Origin: Chlorogloeopsis sp038404745
GTDB lineage: Bacteria; Cyanobacteriota; Cyanobacteriia; Cyanobacteriales; Nostocaceae
Assembly: GCF_038404745.2 (NCBI RefSeq)
Contig: NZ_JAYKTT020000068.1
Location: 1 to 64,000 of the forward strand
Direction: 5' to 3'
Length of the DNA: 64,000 bases
Position 1 is the stretch's first letter. Each line of letters begins with the position of its first letter. This document shows, in pieces, positions 17,724-25,585 of the stretch. The notes beneath the pieces were generated by a model that did no database searches, had not been told where the DNA came from, and saw only the letters and a list, made by a program, of their open reading frames with translations. The position numbers and the translations under genes were made by a program.

Positions 17724-18395
17724 ATGAGTAATTCCCATAGCAACGAAATATCAGAATTTTGTCTTGAGGGAAGATTTCTTGATTTTGTGATTAAAGATGG
17801 CTACAAGCTCAAAGGCTTGCTAATAGCGACTTCTGAAGGTGAATGTTACGTAAAGCTGGCTAAACACTTGCGAGTGGCGTTTGACTGGCGCTTACCACCT
17901 GGTACTTGGTTACAAGTCATAGGTGAGAAAAAACACGATCGCAAGACGGGCGAAGTTAAGCTGAAAGCTCAACAAGTAATGGCGGCACGGCGAGAGTTGG
18001 GAACAGCAGAAGGGGGAGAAAAGCAAACAAACAGAGAAAATTTCTTTGTGTCCTCTTCTACTAACGCCAAGGCAAAACCAGCCAAAGCGACTATTTTGGT
18101 GTGTCAAAAGTCTGATTGCATGAAACGTGGTGCGAATGGCATCTGTCAAGCGTTGCAAGGAGCTTTGCGCGATCGCGGTTTAGCAGATCAAGTAACTATC
18201 AAAGCTACTGGCTGTATGAAAAACTGTAAAGCAGGGCCGAATGTAGTGATGCCAGACAAAACCCGTTACAGTCGTATTCAAGCTACCCAAGTACCTGCAT
18301 TGATGGAAAAGCATTTTACTGATAGCAGTGTAAGCCAGAAGAAAAAGAATGTCACAGAAGTAACAATGCCAATTGCAAGCACAGTTACTGTTTAG
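17724..18395 (+). CDS. Thioredoxin-like [2Fe-2S] ferredoxin-domain protein
   Basis: From ATG 17724 (AAAGG just upstream, preferred over the GTG/TTG-type start at 17685) the protein has 223 residues. The N-terminal half (about 10-95) is a small beta-rich domain with GYKLKGLLIATSEGECYVKL and LPPGTWLQVIGEKK. The C-terminal half is a thioredoxin-like [2Fe-2S] domain with four cysteines arranged as in NuoE-type ferredoxins (LVCQKSDCMKRG, then GCMKNCKAGPNVV). The cofactor is inferred from the cysteine pattern, and the redox partner is unknown. A basic linker and a short Ser/Thr/Val tail flank the domain. Such two-part proteins are common in cyanobacteria. Confidence 0.82.
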   Translation: MSNSHSNEISEFCLEGRFLDFVIKDGYKLKGLLIATSEGECYVKLAKHLRVAFDWRLPPGTWLQVIGEKKHDRKTGEVKLKAQQVMAARRELGTAEGGEKQTNRENFFVSSSTNAKAKPAKATILVCQKSDCMKRGANGICQALQGALRDRGLADQVTIKATGCMKNCKAGPNVVMPDKTRYSRIQATQVPALMEKHFTDSSVSQKKKNVTEVTMPIASTVTV

Positions 18396-18727
18396 TTAAA
18401 AGTTAGTTATAAAGCCAATAAAAAACTTTTATTTACGTATACTAAGTCGTACTTGTCTCAAATTTATACAAAAAAGTATGACTTGTATAATTGTTTTTCA
18501 TGTTTAAAAAACAGCTTGATTGAGTTAAGCAAAAGCCAAATAGCGCCTATTGTTTACTCAAAGTTAAGTTACATTTTTTGATTTTGAGCCACTATAACTT
18601 TGACGTTCGTAAAGAGCTTAATAAAATTTAAAAAAATTTAAATAATTATTCAAACTTACTTAACTCAATATTTAAGTGTTTACTCAATATTTAACTTAAT
18701 TTTCATTCAATCCTTTGAAGTTTTAGC
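18396..18727. other. AT-rich spacer before a candidate small RNA
   Basis: No gene seen. TTTACTCAA and ACTCAATATTTAA words recur several times between 18540 and 18700, but not as an ordered array. Confidence 0.3.
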
Positions 18728-18739
18728 TATGATGGTAGA

Positions 18740-18794
18740 CAATTATCCATTCACTTAGTGTCCTAGACTTCTTGTTGAAGCTAGGACTTTTTTT
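18740..18794 (+). ncRNA. Candidate small RNA with its own promoter and terminator
   Basis: A good -10 box TATGAT (18728-18733) lies one helix turn before a stretch that ends in a strong hairpin. GTCCTAG (18760-18766) pairs with CTAGGAC (18781-18787), extended inward by CTTC/GAAG and followed directly by seven T (18788-18794). A transcript starting near 18740 would be about 55 nt, free of any open frame. It lies in a 1.2-kb gene-free stretch and a partial second copy follows at 19219. No known family (Yfr1, Yfr2, 6S) fits by eye. Confidence 0.45.
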
Positions 18795-19218
18795 ATTAAC
18801 AAATTCTTAGATAAGAATAATCTACCTGTAGAGGTATTTATCTATTATTTCTCTCTCCTGATCACAAAGATAGACAAAAACTAAAGTTTTCATCCCTAAG
18901 GTAAAAATTGTTTCATAGGAACTATTTTTGTAGCCTTGATAACTATTTGTTTAGATAACATGAAAATAGACACCTACGTGAACTGAAATTTAGTTCAAAG
19001 GTAACTCAGAATAGACATAAAGCAAGCTGGATGAATATTCAATAATAATTGCTTATCCCAGATATATCAGCTACTTACATATAAAAAATCATATTGTCCA
19101 GTAATTTCTAAAAATGGAAGTATAAAATTTAAAGATAAAAAGTTTTTGCTTTTGAATCAAAAATTACAGTTTCTTAGTTGTATTGTATATTCATTTTTTC
19201 AGAAACATTTGTATTTCG

Positions 19219-19274
19219 TATTATCCATCCACTTAGTAACCTAAGTTTATACGGACGCTGAGAATTTTTTTAAT
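19219..19274 (+). repeat. Diverged second copy of the candidate small-RNA unit
   Basis: ATTATCCATCCACTTAGTAA at 19219 onward closely matches ATTATCCATTCACTTAGTGT at 18742 onward. The terminator hairpin has changed: it now has CTTAGTAACCTAAG, a small hairpin, and a T-run at 19265-19271 after GCTGAGAA. The spacing between copies is about 480 bp. Either a tandem sRNA repeat or one working and one decaying copy would explain it. Confidence 0.35.
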
Positions 19275-19595
19275 CTCTAAGTATCTAAACATATGAATAA
19301 TTTCTCAACATCTACCTATAGAAAGTAGCGAAATCTATTTATAAGTGGTTGTAAGTGGACGTTTTGTTAAATAGTTCATGGAGACAGAATCAAAGCATAG
19401 GCGATCGCTCATTTTTGTTGTTGTCCATCAAGAAGTTGAGCAGTTTTTTGATCAGCCTTGAGGGGTTGGGGGTATGAGGGGATTGCCACTGCAATCAATA
19501 ATGGCACAGTAACCAATATAATCTGGATCGATGTTTCCTCCAGCTGAGGAGCGACTCGGAGCGATCGCGTATACGGAACTCTTAGCGATCGCTTC

Positions 19596-20312
19596 TTATT
19601 TAATTTCTAAGTATCGATCAAATTCATCTTTAATGATGTGATAGCACTCACAAGTCGCTTCTTCCATTTCTTCACGGTTGAGGATGGTAACTTTACCGCG
19701 AGTAGCGCGAATAAATCCGGCTGTTTGCAGAGTTCCTGTCACAATGCTAACGGCGGGACGAGTTGAACCAATCATTGAGGCTAGAGTGTCTCGCGTGAGT
19801 AACAATTCGGGGGATTTGACACGATCTTGGGCTGCGAGTAACCAACGGCAAAGACGTTGCTCAACGGTATGGAAGCGGTTGCAGAGTGCAGATTGCGTCA
19901 ACTGCATCAGCTTTAGATAAGTAAAAGCCGTCACTTTTTGTCTTAGAACAACAGACTTGTGTAGCACGCTAGCAAAGATTTCGGCACTTAATTTAAATGC
20001 TTCGCCTGTAAGTTGCACCTCAACTTGCCAAGGAGCAGAATTTTGATTGAACAGAAATGCTGTTCCTACCACTCCTTCAAATCCAGTGATTCCGACTTCT
20101 ACGGTTTCGCCTTCTTGCGTTGAATGTACCTTGGAAATCAAGACAGTTGTTGGGAAATAGACATGAGTGATCGGTTCTCTAATCCTAGTGAGAGTCTCGT
20201 TTTGGTGTAACTCAACTAGTTCTAAATGAGGATGCAGGCGATCATATTCATCTTGCGGTAGCGAATTAAGGATGAAATTTTTCGACCGTTGAAGCTCATT
20301 GGAATTTAGCAT
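19596..20312 (-). CDS. Crp/Fnr-family regulator (copy 2, tandem paralogue)
   Basis: The 238-residue protein has the same domain order as the regulator at 707-1438: a cNMP-binding-like barrel, the dimer helix with SALCNRFHTVEQRLCRWLL, and a winged helix with recognition region IGSTRPAVSIVTGTLQ. Like the other copies it ends with the C-E-C-Y-H-I-I-K phrase. It is about 80% identical by eye to its neighbour at 20928-21641, so the pair arose by tandem duplication. ATG follows AAGGAAATT. Its upstream region carries a 235-bp inverted-repeat element (20322-20556) that the other copy lacks, and this element supplies a -10-like TACAAT (minus strand 20352-20347). Ligand and targets are unknown. Confidence 0.88.
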   Translation of the reverse strand: MLNSNELQRSKNFILNSLPQDEYDRLHPHLELVELHQNETLTRIREPITHVYFPTTVLISKVHSTQEGETVEVGITGFEGVVGTAFLFNQNSAPWQVEVQLTGEAFKLSAEIFASVLHKSVVLRQKVTAFTYLKLMQLTQSALCNRFHTVEQRLCRWLLAAQDRVKSPELLLTRDTLASMIGSTRPAVSIVTGTLQTAGFIRATRGKVTILNREEMEEATCECYHIIKDEFDRYLEIK

Positions 20313-20321
20313 AATTTCCTT

Positions 20322-20556
20322 AGGGTGATCGTGCCGAAGGGGGAAAATTGTACGCTAATAAATTTAGATAGATTTCGAGCACCTCCCAAAGCCTTATACT
20401 GTTTGACTTTCAGGTAGATACATTTTCGGTAAATTGCTCTTGAACTTGGAAGGCTAGGGAAGCTAGCTGCGCGTTTGCAACCCAAACATAGTAATGGTTT
20501 GGCAGTATGAGCATATTGCTTAACGTACAATTTTCCCAAAATGGCACGATTACCCC
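20322..20556. mobile_element. MITE-like element with imperfect terminal inverted repeats
   Basis: The left end reads GGGTGATCGTGCC, then GGGAAAATTGTACGCTAA. The right end, on the other strand, reads GGGGTAATCGTGCC, then GGGAAAATTGTACGTTAA. This makes an inverted repeat of about 37 bp around a 160-bp non-coding core. The paralogue at 20928-21641 has a nearly empty site: its start codon is followed upstream by about 15 bp and then the GTCCGTTC hairpin, while here the same hairpin comes about 250 bp upstream. There is no transposase inside, so it would be non-autonomous. Exact ends and target duplication are unclear. Confidence 0.55.
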
Positions 20557-20562
20557 TTCTTC

Positions 20563-20584
20563 GTCCGTTCTCCAGCGAACGGAG
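20563..20584. repeat. Hairpin repeat GTCCGTTC/GAACGGA, left copy
   Basis: GTCCGTTC (20563-20570) and GAACGGA (20577-20583) form a hairpin. A near-identical segment in reversed loop orientation lies at 21656-21677. Both are followed by related sequence (TTTAG, ATCT, GCAG, AGTAGGA words in order), so the upstream regions of the two Crp genes are homologous. Confidence 0.6.
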
Positions 20585-20697
20585 GAGTTATTTTAGCTTT
20601 AGAATCTGTCTATTTCTAACCAAAGCAGGATGGCAAGTAGGAACAGGGTTGGGGGAACGGCGAACTTATACCGAGTTACATTCAAACATATTAGTTT

Positions 20698-20812
20698 TGG
20701 CAGGCAGGGGGGCAAGGGGGCAGAGGAGCAGGGGAGCAAAGGGAGAAATACTACCTCAAAATTGCAACTTAGTATTACTAAATCCCCGACTTTTTCAAAA
20801 AGTCGGGGATTT
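20698..20812. repeat. G-rich low-complexity tract and a perfect 16-bp-stem palindrome
   Basis: 20698-20747 is a GGCAGGGGGGCAAGGGGGCA type tract common in cyanobacterial spacers. 20780-20812 is a perfect palindrome: AAATCCCCGACTTTTT, one C, then the exact complement. Related but degenerate versions occur at 36020-36049, 40210-40242 and 53346-53360, so it is an interspersed hairpin. It may also act as a terminator for the Crp gene at 20928. Overlapping frames here (20541-20911) are not coding in my view. Confidence 0.7.
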
Positions 20813-20927
20813 GAACACCTGTTAAAAATCGGACTCTCCATGTTGAGGATTTGCAGGGTAATATTCTTCAGCAGTGAAATGATTTGCTTGGCTAGAAGTG
20901 CCATGAGATAAATTCAAAACAAAACTC

Positions 20928-21641
20928 TCAGTTTCGGAGGTATCGCTCAAATTCATCTTTAATGATGTGATAGCACTCACAAGTTGCTTCTTCCATTTCT
21001 TCGCGGTTGAGAATGGTAACTTTACCGCGAGTGGTGCGAATAAATCCGGCTGTTTGCAGAGTTCCAGCAACAATGTTAACGGCGGGAAGAGTTGAACCAA
21101 TCATCGTAGCTAGGATGTTTGGCGTCAGCAACAGTTCGGGGGTTTTGACTTGATCATGAGCTGCCAACAACCAGCGACAAAAGCGTTGCTCAACCGTATG
21201 GAAGCGATTACAAAGTGCGGATTGCATGAGCTGCATAACTTTTAGGTAAGCAAAAGCCGTCACTTTTTGCCGTAGAACAACAGACTTGTGCAAAACACTG
21301 ACAAAAGCTTCAGCGCTTAACTTGAATGCCTCGCCCGTGATGAGAACATTAATCTCCCAGGGTGCAATATCTCGATTGAGAATAAAAGTAGTTCCAACCA
21401 TTCCTTCAAATCCCGTAGCTCCAACTTCGACACTTTCTCCTTCCATTGTTGAATGCACCAAAGAAAGCAGGGCAGTAGTTGGAAAATACACATGAGTGAT
21501 TGGTTCTCTAATATGCACGAGAACATCATTTTGGTTCAACTCAACTCGTTCTAGATGAGGATATAGGCGATCGTATTCTTCTTGCGGTAGCGAATTTAGA
21601 ATGAAATTTTTTGATCGCTCAGGCTCACTAAAATTCAGCAT
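20928..21641 (-). CDS. Crp/Fnr-family regulator (copy 3) with an altered recognition helix
   Basis: The 237-residue sister of the upstream-lying copy 2 has the same barrel, the same dimer helix (SALCNRFHTVEQRFCRWLL) and the same C-terminal C-E-C-Y-H-I-I-K. The recognition helix region is IGSTLPAVNIVAGTLQ. Compared with copy 2, Arg is replaced by Leu and Ser by Asn at positions that normally face DNA, while the rest of the helix-turn-helix is kept. ATG follows AGGAATAGAATT. The gene is bracketed by a 22-bp hairpin repeat at 20563 and 21656. It may bind a different operator, or act by forming heterodimers with copy 2; neither is proven. Confidence 0.87.
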   Translation of the reverse strand: MLNFSEPERSKNFILNSLPQEEYDRLYPHLERVELNQNDVLVHIREPITHVYFPTTALLSLVHSTMEGESVEVGATGFEGMVGTTFILNRDIAPWEINVLITGEAFKLSAEAFVSVLHKSVVLRQKVTAFAYLKVMQLMQSALCNRFHTVEQRFCRWLLAAHDQVKTPELLLTPNILATMIGSTLPAVNIVAGTLQTAGFIRTTRGKVTILNREEMEEATCECYHIIKDEFERYLRN

Positions 21642-21655
21642 AATTCTATTCCTTT

Positions 21656-21677
21656 GTCCGTTCGCTGGAGAACGGAC
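21656..21677. repeat. Hairpin repeat GTCCGTTC/GAACGGAC, right copy
   Basis: GTCCGTTCGCTGGAGAACGG is the reverse complement of the segment at 20563-20584, with about one mismatch over 22 bp. It is only 15 bp from the start codon of Crp copy 3, so it would lie in that gene's leader or promoter. Confidence 0.6.
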
Positions 21678-21749
21678 AGGTATTACTTTAGATTGGTAAT
21701 CTTACCCAGAGCAGAAAGGCACCTAAAGTAGGATGGTAAAAAAGTAACT

Positions 21750-22136
21750 GTGGTTCTTCCCGTCAAAAAACGGATTCTCTACGTCGATGATTCACAGGAC
21801 AACTGTGAGTTGTTAAGTTTTATTCTAGACGATGCGGGATATGAGATCGAGACGGTACAGAGCGTGACTGACGGCTTGCGAGTTGCTCAAAGTGGGGAGT
21901 TCAATCTTTACCTGATAGACTTGTATTTCTGGGATGGCACAGGCTTTGAATTAATTGATGGAATTCGTGCTTTTGATCGCTCGACTCCAATTGTGGTGTG
22001 TTCGGGAGATTTGCGCGAGTTGGTGCGGGAAGAACTGATGCGGGTTGGTGTCCAAGTTTTTTTAACTAAGCCAATTGATCCCGATCAAGTTGCTAGAACA
22101 ATTGCCGAAATTCTTGGCGACGATTTGCAATTTTAA
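21750..22136 (+). CDS. Single-domain response regulator (receiver)
   Basis: The 128-residue receiver domain has the full phosphoacceptor site: acidic pair VDD (13-14), phosphorylatable Asp57 in LIDLYFWDGTG, the switch Ser in VVCSGD, and the conserved Lys in LTKPID. No output domain follows, so it works as a CheY/Spo0F-like intermediate or sequesters phosphate. The start is GTG at 21750, directly before VLPVKKRILYVDD. It is transcribed divergently from the Crp gene at 20928, and the shared spacer of about 110 bp holds both promoters. No cognate histidine kinase is adjacent. Confidence 0.9.
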   Translation: MVLPVKKRILYVDDSQDNCELLSFILDDAGYEIETVQSVTDGLRVAQSGEFNLYLIDLYFWDGTGFELIDGIRAFDRSTPIVVCSGDLRELVREELMRVGVQVFLTKPIDPDQVARTIAEILGDDLQF

Positions 22137-22208
22137 GGGTGTGTTGTCGCCAAGCGCCGCACTATTCTAATTTTCGGTGCGTTAGGACTAACGTCCATAA
22201 AAATAAAT

Positions 22209-22263
22209 CTTGTGGTGTGGACATCTTGTCCGCACGGACGGGCTAGAGAGCTTATCCCACAAG
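22209..22263. repeat. Interspersed hairpin (CTTGTGG...CCACAAG)
   Basis: The outer arms CTTGTGG and CCACAAG enclose GTGTGGACATCTTGTCCGCA, itself a hairpin of a type often seen between cyanobacterial genes. It lies between the receiver gene and the convergent NACHT gene and may end transcription of either. Confidence 0.5.
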
Positions 22264-22368
22264 AAAGCTATCATGTAACATTTTAGTCTTGACACGCCAC
22301 TACTGGCTGCTTTTTTGAGAGTGCGCTTACAGTTGCCTTTGTAAAGTTGAAACTACTAAGACTGAAGG

Positions 22369-25092
22369 CTACTTTGTCTCAGATTCATCAGTGTCAGAAA
22401 TTGATACCACATTCAAGTTTGATAAATCTTTGCCCTCAAGAATCGTTCCTCTAAGCTTCACCCCTTCAAGGTTCGCCCGTTCAAGATTCGCCCGTTCAAG
22501 GTTCCCCCGTTCAAGATTCGCCCATCTAAAGATCGCGCCTTCAAGGTACGCCCGTTCAAGGTACGCCCCTGCAAGCTTCGCATCTACAAGATACGCCCAT
22601 CTAAGGTTCGCCCATTTAAGGTTCGCACCTTCAAGGTTCGCGCCTTCAAGGTTCGCGCCTTCAAGGTTTACTCCTAAAAGGTTTGCTCCTAAAAGGTTCG
22701 CTCCTACAAGGCTTGCTCCGCAAAAATCTTTGAGGATGAGAATGCAGTTTTGCAAGTCTAAAAAACTTAGGCAATTTAAGCAAAAAACATTATCAAAATC
22801 TACCCTTTGCCCTTGCAGCCGGGAAATCCAAGTACCAAACGCTTCTGGAGCAGGCCATTTAATCTGAGAAATATTTTCTGTCACCCTAGCACAGGCATTT
22901 AAAACAGCTAACAACGCTTCTTCTGCATTACGCGCCTGTCGGTTTTCTTCCTGAAAATCTGCTCTGGGGTTTAAGCGTTCCATCGGCATTCCATGACGCA
23001 GCATAAAACCGATTAGAGCGCATAGCGTCTGCTGCCAATTGCTGACATCTGAAGGATTTTGCAAACGCATTTCATCAACAACAAAATTAAAAAGATACTC
23101 ATCCATAGCGGATGCACCACAGAGAGTTGCCCAACGTTGTAACGCGTCTCGTTCATCCCATCCTTCATCTGGATCGTCTTGGCGACGTTGCAACATATCA
23201 TGCATACGCCGAACTTCTCGCACGATGCGTCTTGCTGTTAAATACTCACCAAAACTTTTGTGGGTAAATTCAAAAGTTTTCTCGTATTCATGAAATCCAC
23301 TTTGCCGAAAATAAAAGGCAGTTAACAGACGATTTATTCCTAATTTTGCCCCTTCTTGAAATATTTCTAAAAGCCGCTTTAAACCACTGTGATCGCAATG
23401 ACTTTCAATCTCTCTAACCGTTGTTGTGCGTCCATCTCCATGCCAAGAAGCTAGTGCAATTTCTTCGAGGATGCGAACAAAGTCTTTTTCCTGAATTCCC
23501 TGTAGTGCAGGATGTTGATATCCCGCCCAACCACGTTCATAAACTGCTTTGAGCAAATCGGCATAGATAGTATTTAAGTTGCTGTCTTGAGAAAACTCAA
23601 CTTCACCGCGAACAAAACTTAATGCCACTAAATAATTAAGCAAAGGTTGGGAAGTTATTTCTGTGAGATTACCTTGGTCTAACTCTGGTGGTAAACCTGT
23701 ATATCCGTAACCTTTAGCTTTGCCATAATACTGCCACCACAATTGCCGCCGATCCTGGGCTAACAAGTTTTGATTATCAATGTATTTTTCCTTTTTTTTC
23801 TCATCTTCAGTGATGAAATAAGGCAGGATATGCAAAATTTGCTGTGGTTGGCGAAATTCATTGCTATTTGCTTGGACTACTAAGTCACGACCACTAATTA
23901 TGACTTGTACGTGAGTTTCTTGCTGATTAAATCTATCTACTTTTTTCTGTACTTCTCGGACAAATTGTTGGGCAACTTCTGCTGCCACTTTACCCTGCAT
24001 AGATAGTTCATCTAAGCCATCAAAAATAATTAGCAACCGCGATTCGGCATACTCTGAACATAGGGGATTAGAAGGTAAAATACTATAAATATCTGAGTTT
24101 ACAAACTTACCGACTGCATCAACTAAATCATCTAGGGGATTAAATTGATGCAAAGGAATAAATAAAACTTTAATTTCTCCCTTTTCTGCTACCTGGGCTG
24201 CAAAGATTTTAGCAAAGGAAGATTTCCCACTTCCGAGGCCAGCACTGATTACCCGGATGGCATCATGGCGATCGCTTTTATTCAACCAAGTTTGTAGTTG
24301 TTTTTCTAGATCAACTACAACCCGCTCATATTGTTTATTGTCTTTGAGACGGTATTCAAATTCGTCTTCTGTTTGACTGTCAGTTTTGCGCTGGTAGTAG
24401 GCACGCAAGGGAACATAAACCTGTTTCAAGCCAAAGGCTTCTAAAAACATCGGTTCTTCAACTTGTTTTTGCAGCCAAGTGCCATAACGCTGCCATGCTT
24501 GTTCTCGTGCATTGGCTTGAGTAAAAGGGGTATCGAGTTCTTCTTTTAAACAGGCGTATTTATCTGGATGTTTTGCCCATTCTTCATGCAGGGCAAAGAC
24601 AAAATAGGTAGGCAAGCGATGGCTAATTGTCTCTGCTTGTGCTGGTGTGACTCCAAAGCCTTCTAACCACTGGGCAAATGGAGTTTTAATGGCTTCTACA
24701 ATCGGTAGTCTTTTTGGGTAGCGAAAAAAATCCTCGTCAATGCGTAACTCTATATTTTCCAGGGAGAGATTTAGGCGATGATTGCAAATGATTTCTATTT
24801 CATTGGTGTCTGGTTGGTTGGTAAGTAACTCCTTATTGCCCTCTACCAAATCCAACATCGCTTGAGTCAAGGAGCGATAAATTAATACCCAGGCAACTTC
24901 TTGTGGTGTTTCTGCTAAACCCAGTGCAGCTGAAGCGTCTACAACATCGGTGGCAACACTATCCCACTTGCCTAAAGCAGTATTGATTGCAGCTTTGCTT
25001 AATGACTTAAAGAGTTCCTTGAAGTCTGCTTTTACTGGTTTATTCCATAATGCAACAGGCTTAGTGACTGCAAATCCCGATTCGCTGCTCAT
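22369..25092 (-). CDS. NACHT-type STAND ATPase with C-terminal pentapeptide repeats
   Basis: The 907-residue protein has three parts. An N-terminal helical region (about 1-270) matches nothing I can name. The NACHT ATPase (about 275-600) has Walker A GLGSGKSS and a Walker B plus extension LLIIFDGLDEL typical of NACHT. A C-terminal tail (about 795-895) has pentapeptide repeats of the A-(N/D)-L-x-x type, for example EGANLEGANLEGANLKWANL, giving a beta-helix. STAND ATPases act as ligand-triggered switches, and bacterial NACHT proteins include antiviral sensors. Here the repeat helix sits where the sensor usually is. The 15-bp DNA periodicity of the tail (22450-22700) makes it prone to length change. 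Confidence 0.88.
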   Translation of the reverse strand: MSSESGFAVTKPVALWNKPVKADFKELFKSLSKAAINTALGKWDSVATDVVDASAALGLAETPQEVAWVLIYRSLTQAMLDLVEGNKELLTNQPDTNEIEIICNHRLNLSLENIELRIDEDFFRYPKRLPIVEAIKTPFAQWLEGFGVTPAQAETISHRLPTYFVFALHEEWAKHPDKYACLKEELDTPFTQANAREQAWQRYGTWLQKQVEEPMFLEAFGLKQVYVPLRAYYQRKTDSQTEDEFEYRLKDNKQYERVVVDLEKQLQTWLNKSDRHDAIRVISAGLGSGKSSFAKIFAAQVAEKGEIKVLFIPLHQFNPLDDLVDAVGKFVNSDIYSILPSNPLCSEYAESRLLIIFDGLDELSMQGKVAAEVAQQFVREVQKKVDRFNQQETHVQVIISGRDLVVQANSNEFRQPQQILHILPYFITEDEKKKEKYIDNQNLLAQDRRQLWWQYYGKAKGYGYTGLPPELDQGNLTEITSQPLLNYLVALSFVRGEVEFSQDSNLNTIYADLLKAVYERGWAGYQHPALQGIQEKDFVRILEEIALASWHGDGRTTTVREIESHCDHSGLKRLLEIFQEGAKLGINRLLTAFYFRQSGFHEYEKTFEFTHKSFGEYLTARRIVREVRRMHDMLQRRQDDPDEGWDERDALQRWATLCGASAMDEYLFNFVVDEMRLQNPSDVSNWQQTLCALIGFMLRHGMPMERLNPRADFQEENRQARNAEEALLAVLNACARVTENISQIKWPAPEAFGTWISRLQGQRVDFDNVFCLNCLSFLDLQNCILILKDFCGASLVGANLLGANLLGVNLEGANLEGANLEGANLKWANLRWAYLVDAKLAGAYLERAYLEGAIFRWANLERGNLERANLERANLEGVKLRGTILEGKDLSNLNVVSISDTDESETK

Positions 25093-25206
25093 GGCTGTTG
25101 TGTGACGCTGTAGAGATATTTAGCCAATCTATTTAAACAACGCCAGACATCTTTTTTTCTGAACAACACAAGTAAATTTAAAATTTATTCAAAAAAAGTC
25201 ACAATT
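25093..25206. promoter_or_regulatory. Probable promoter region of the NACHT gene
   Basis: An AT-rich stretch between the minisatellite and the NACHT start codon. No clear -10/-35 pair could be chosen. Confidence 0.25.
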
Positions 25207-25440
25207 GACCTTCAGAGGCTCAACTTTGAACCTCAAAAGCTCAACTTTCACCTTCTCAAGCTCAAGGTTGAACCTCAAAAGCTCAAGGTTGAACCTCGAA
25301 AGCTCAAGGTTGAACCTCGAAAGCTCAAACTTCATCTTCAGAGGCTCAATGTTGAACCTCAAAAGCTCAACTTTCACCTTCTCAAGCTCAAGGTTGAACC
25401 TCAAAAGCTCAACTTTCACCTTCTCAAGCTCAACATATCA
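25207..25440. repeat. 21-bp minisatellite with two alternating unit types
   Basis: About 11 contiguous 21-bp units. Type A is CTCAAGGTTGAACCTC plus AAAAG or GAAAG. Type B is CTCAACTTTCACCTTC plus TCAAG. A few hybrids exist. AGGTTGAACCT inside type A is a perfect 11-bp palindrome. Units abut without spacers, so this is not a CRISPR array. The 21-bp period keeps frames open on both strands (heptapeptides such as LELLRFN), but neither frame has a convincing start. It lies 115 bp upstream of the NACHT gene start. Confidence 0.85.
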
Positions 25441-25585
25441 AGATGTGCCGAATAGAATTCGCTGCTACACAAACCAAGTCCGCCGACGCGGACTAAAAGA
25501 TAATGAAAATTTTAAAGCCTGCGGAGGCAGGCTTTGTTTGTGTAGCCCAGGCTTATAGCCTGTAGGGTAAAAGTACGATCGCTAA

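Noticed and set aside
20541..20911. Overlapping frames on both strands between the Crp genes
   Set aside because: They cross a G-rich low-complexity tract and a palindromic repeat; composition is not that of real proteins.
22391..22867. 158-codon plus-strand frame full of Arg-Phe-Ala-pattern repeats
   Set aside because: It is the antisense of the pentapeptide-repeat tail of the NACHT gene.
25207..25440. Possible CRISPR array
   Set aside because: Units are contiguous 21-bp tandem repeats with no unique spacers and no cas genes nearby.
25189..25558. Heptapeptide-repeat ORFs on both strands over the minisatellite
   Set aside because: They start only with GTG or TTG, lack ribosome sites, and open frames follow automatically from a 21-bp period.
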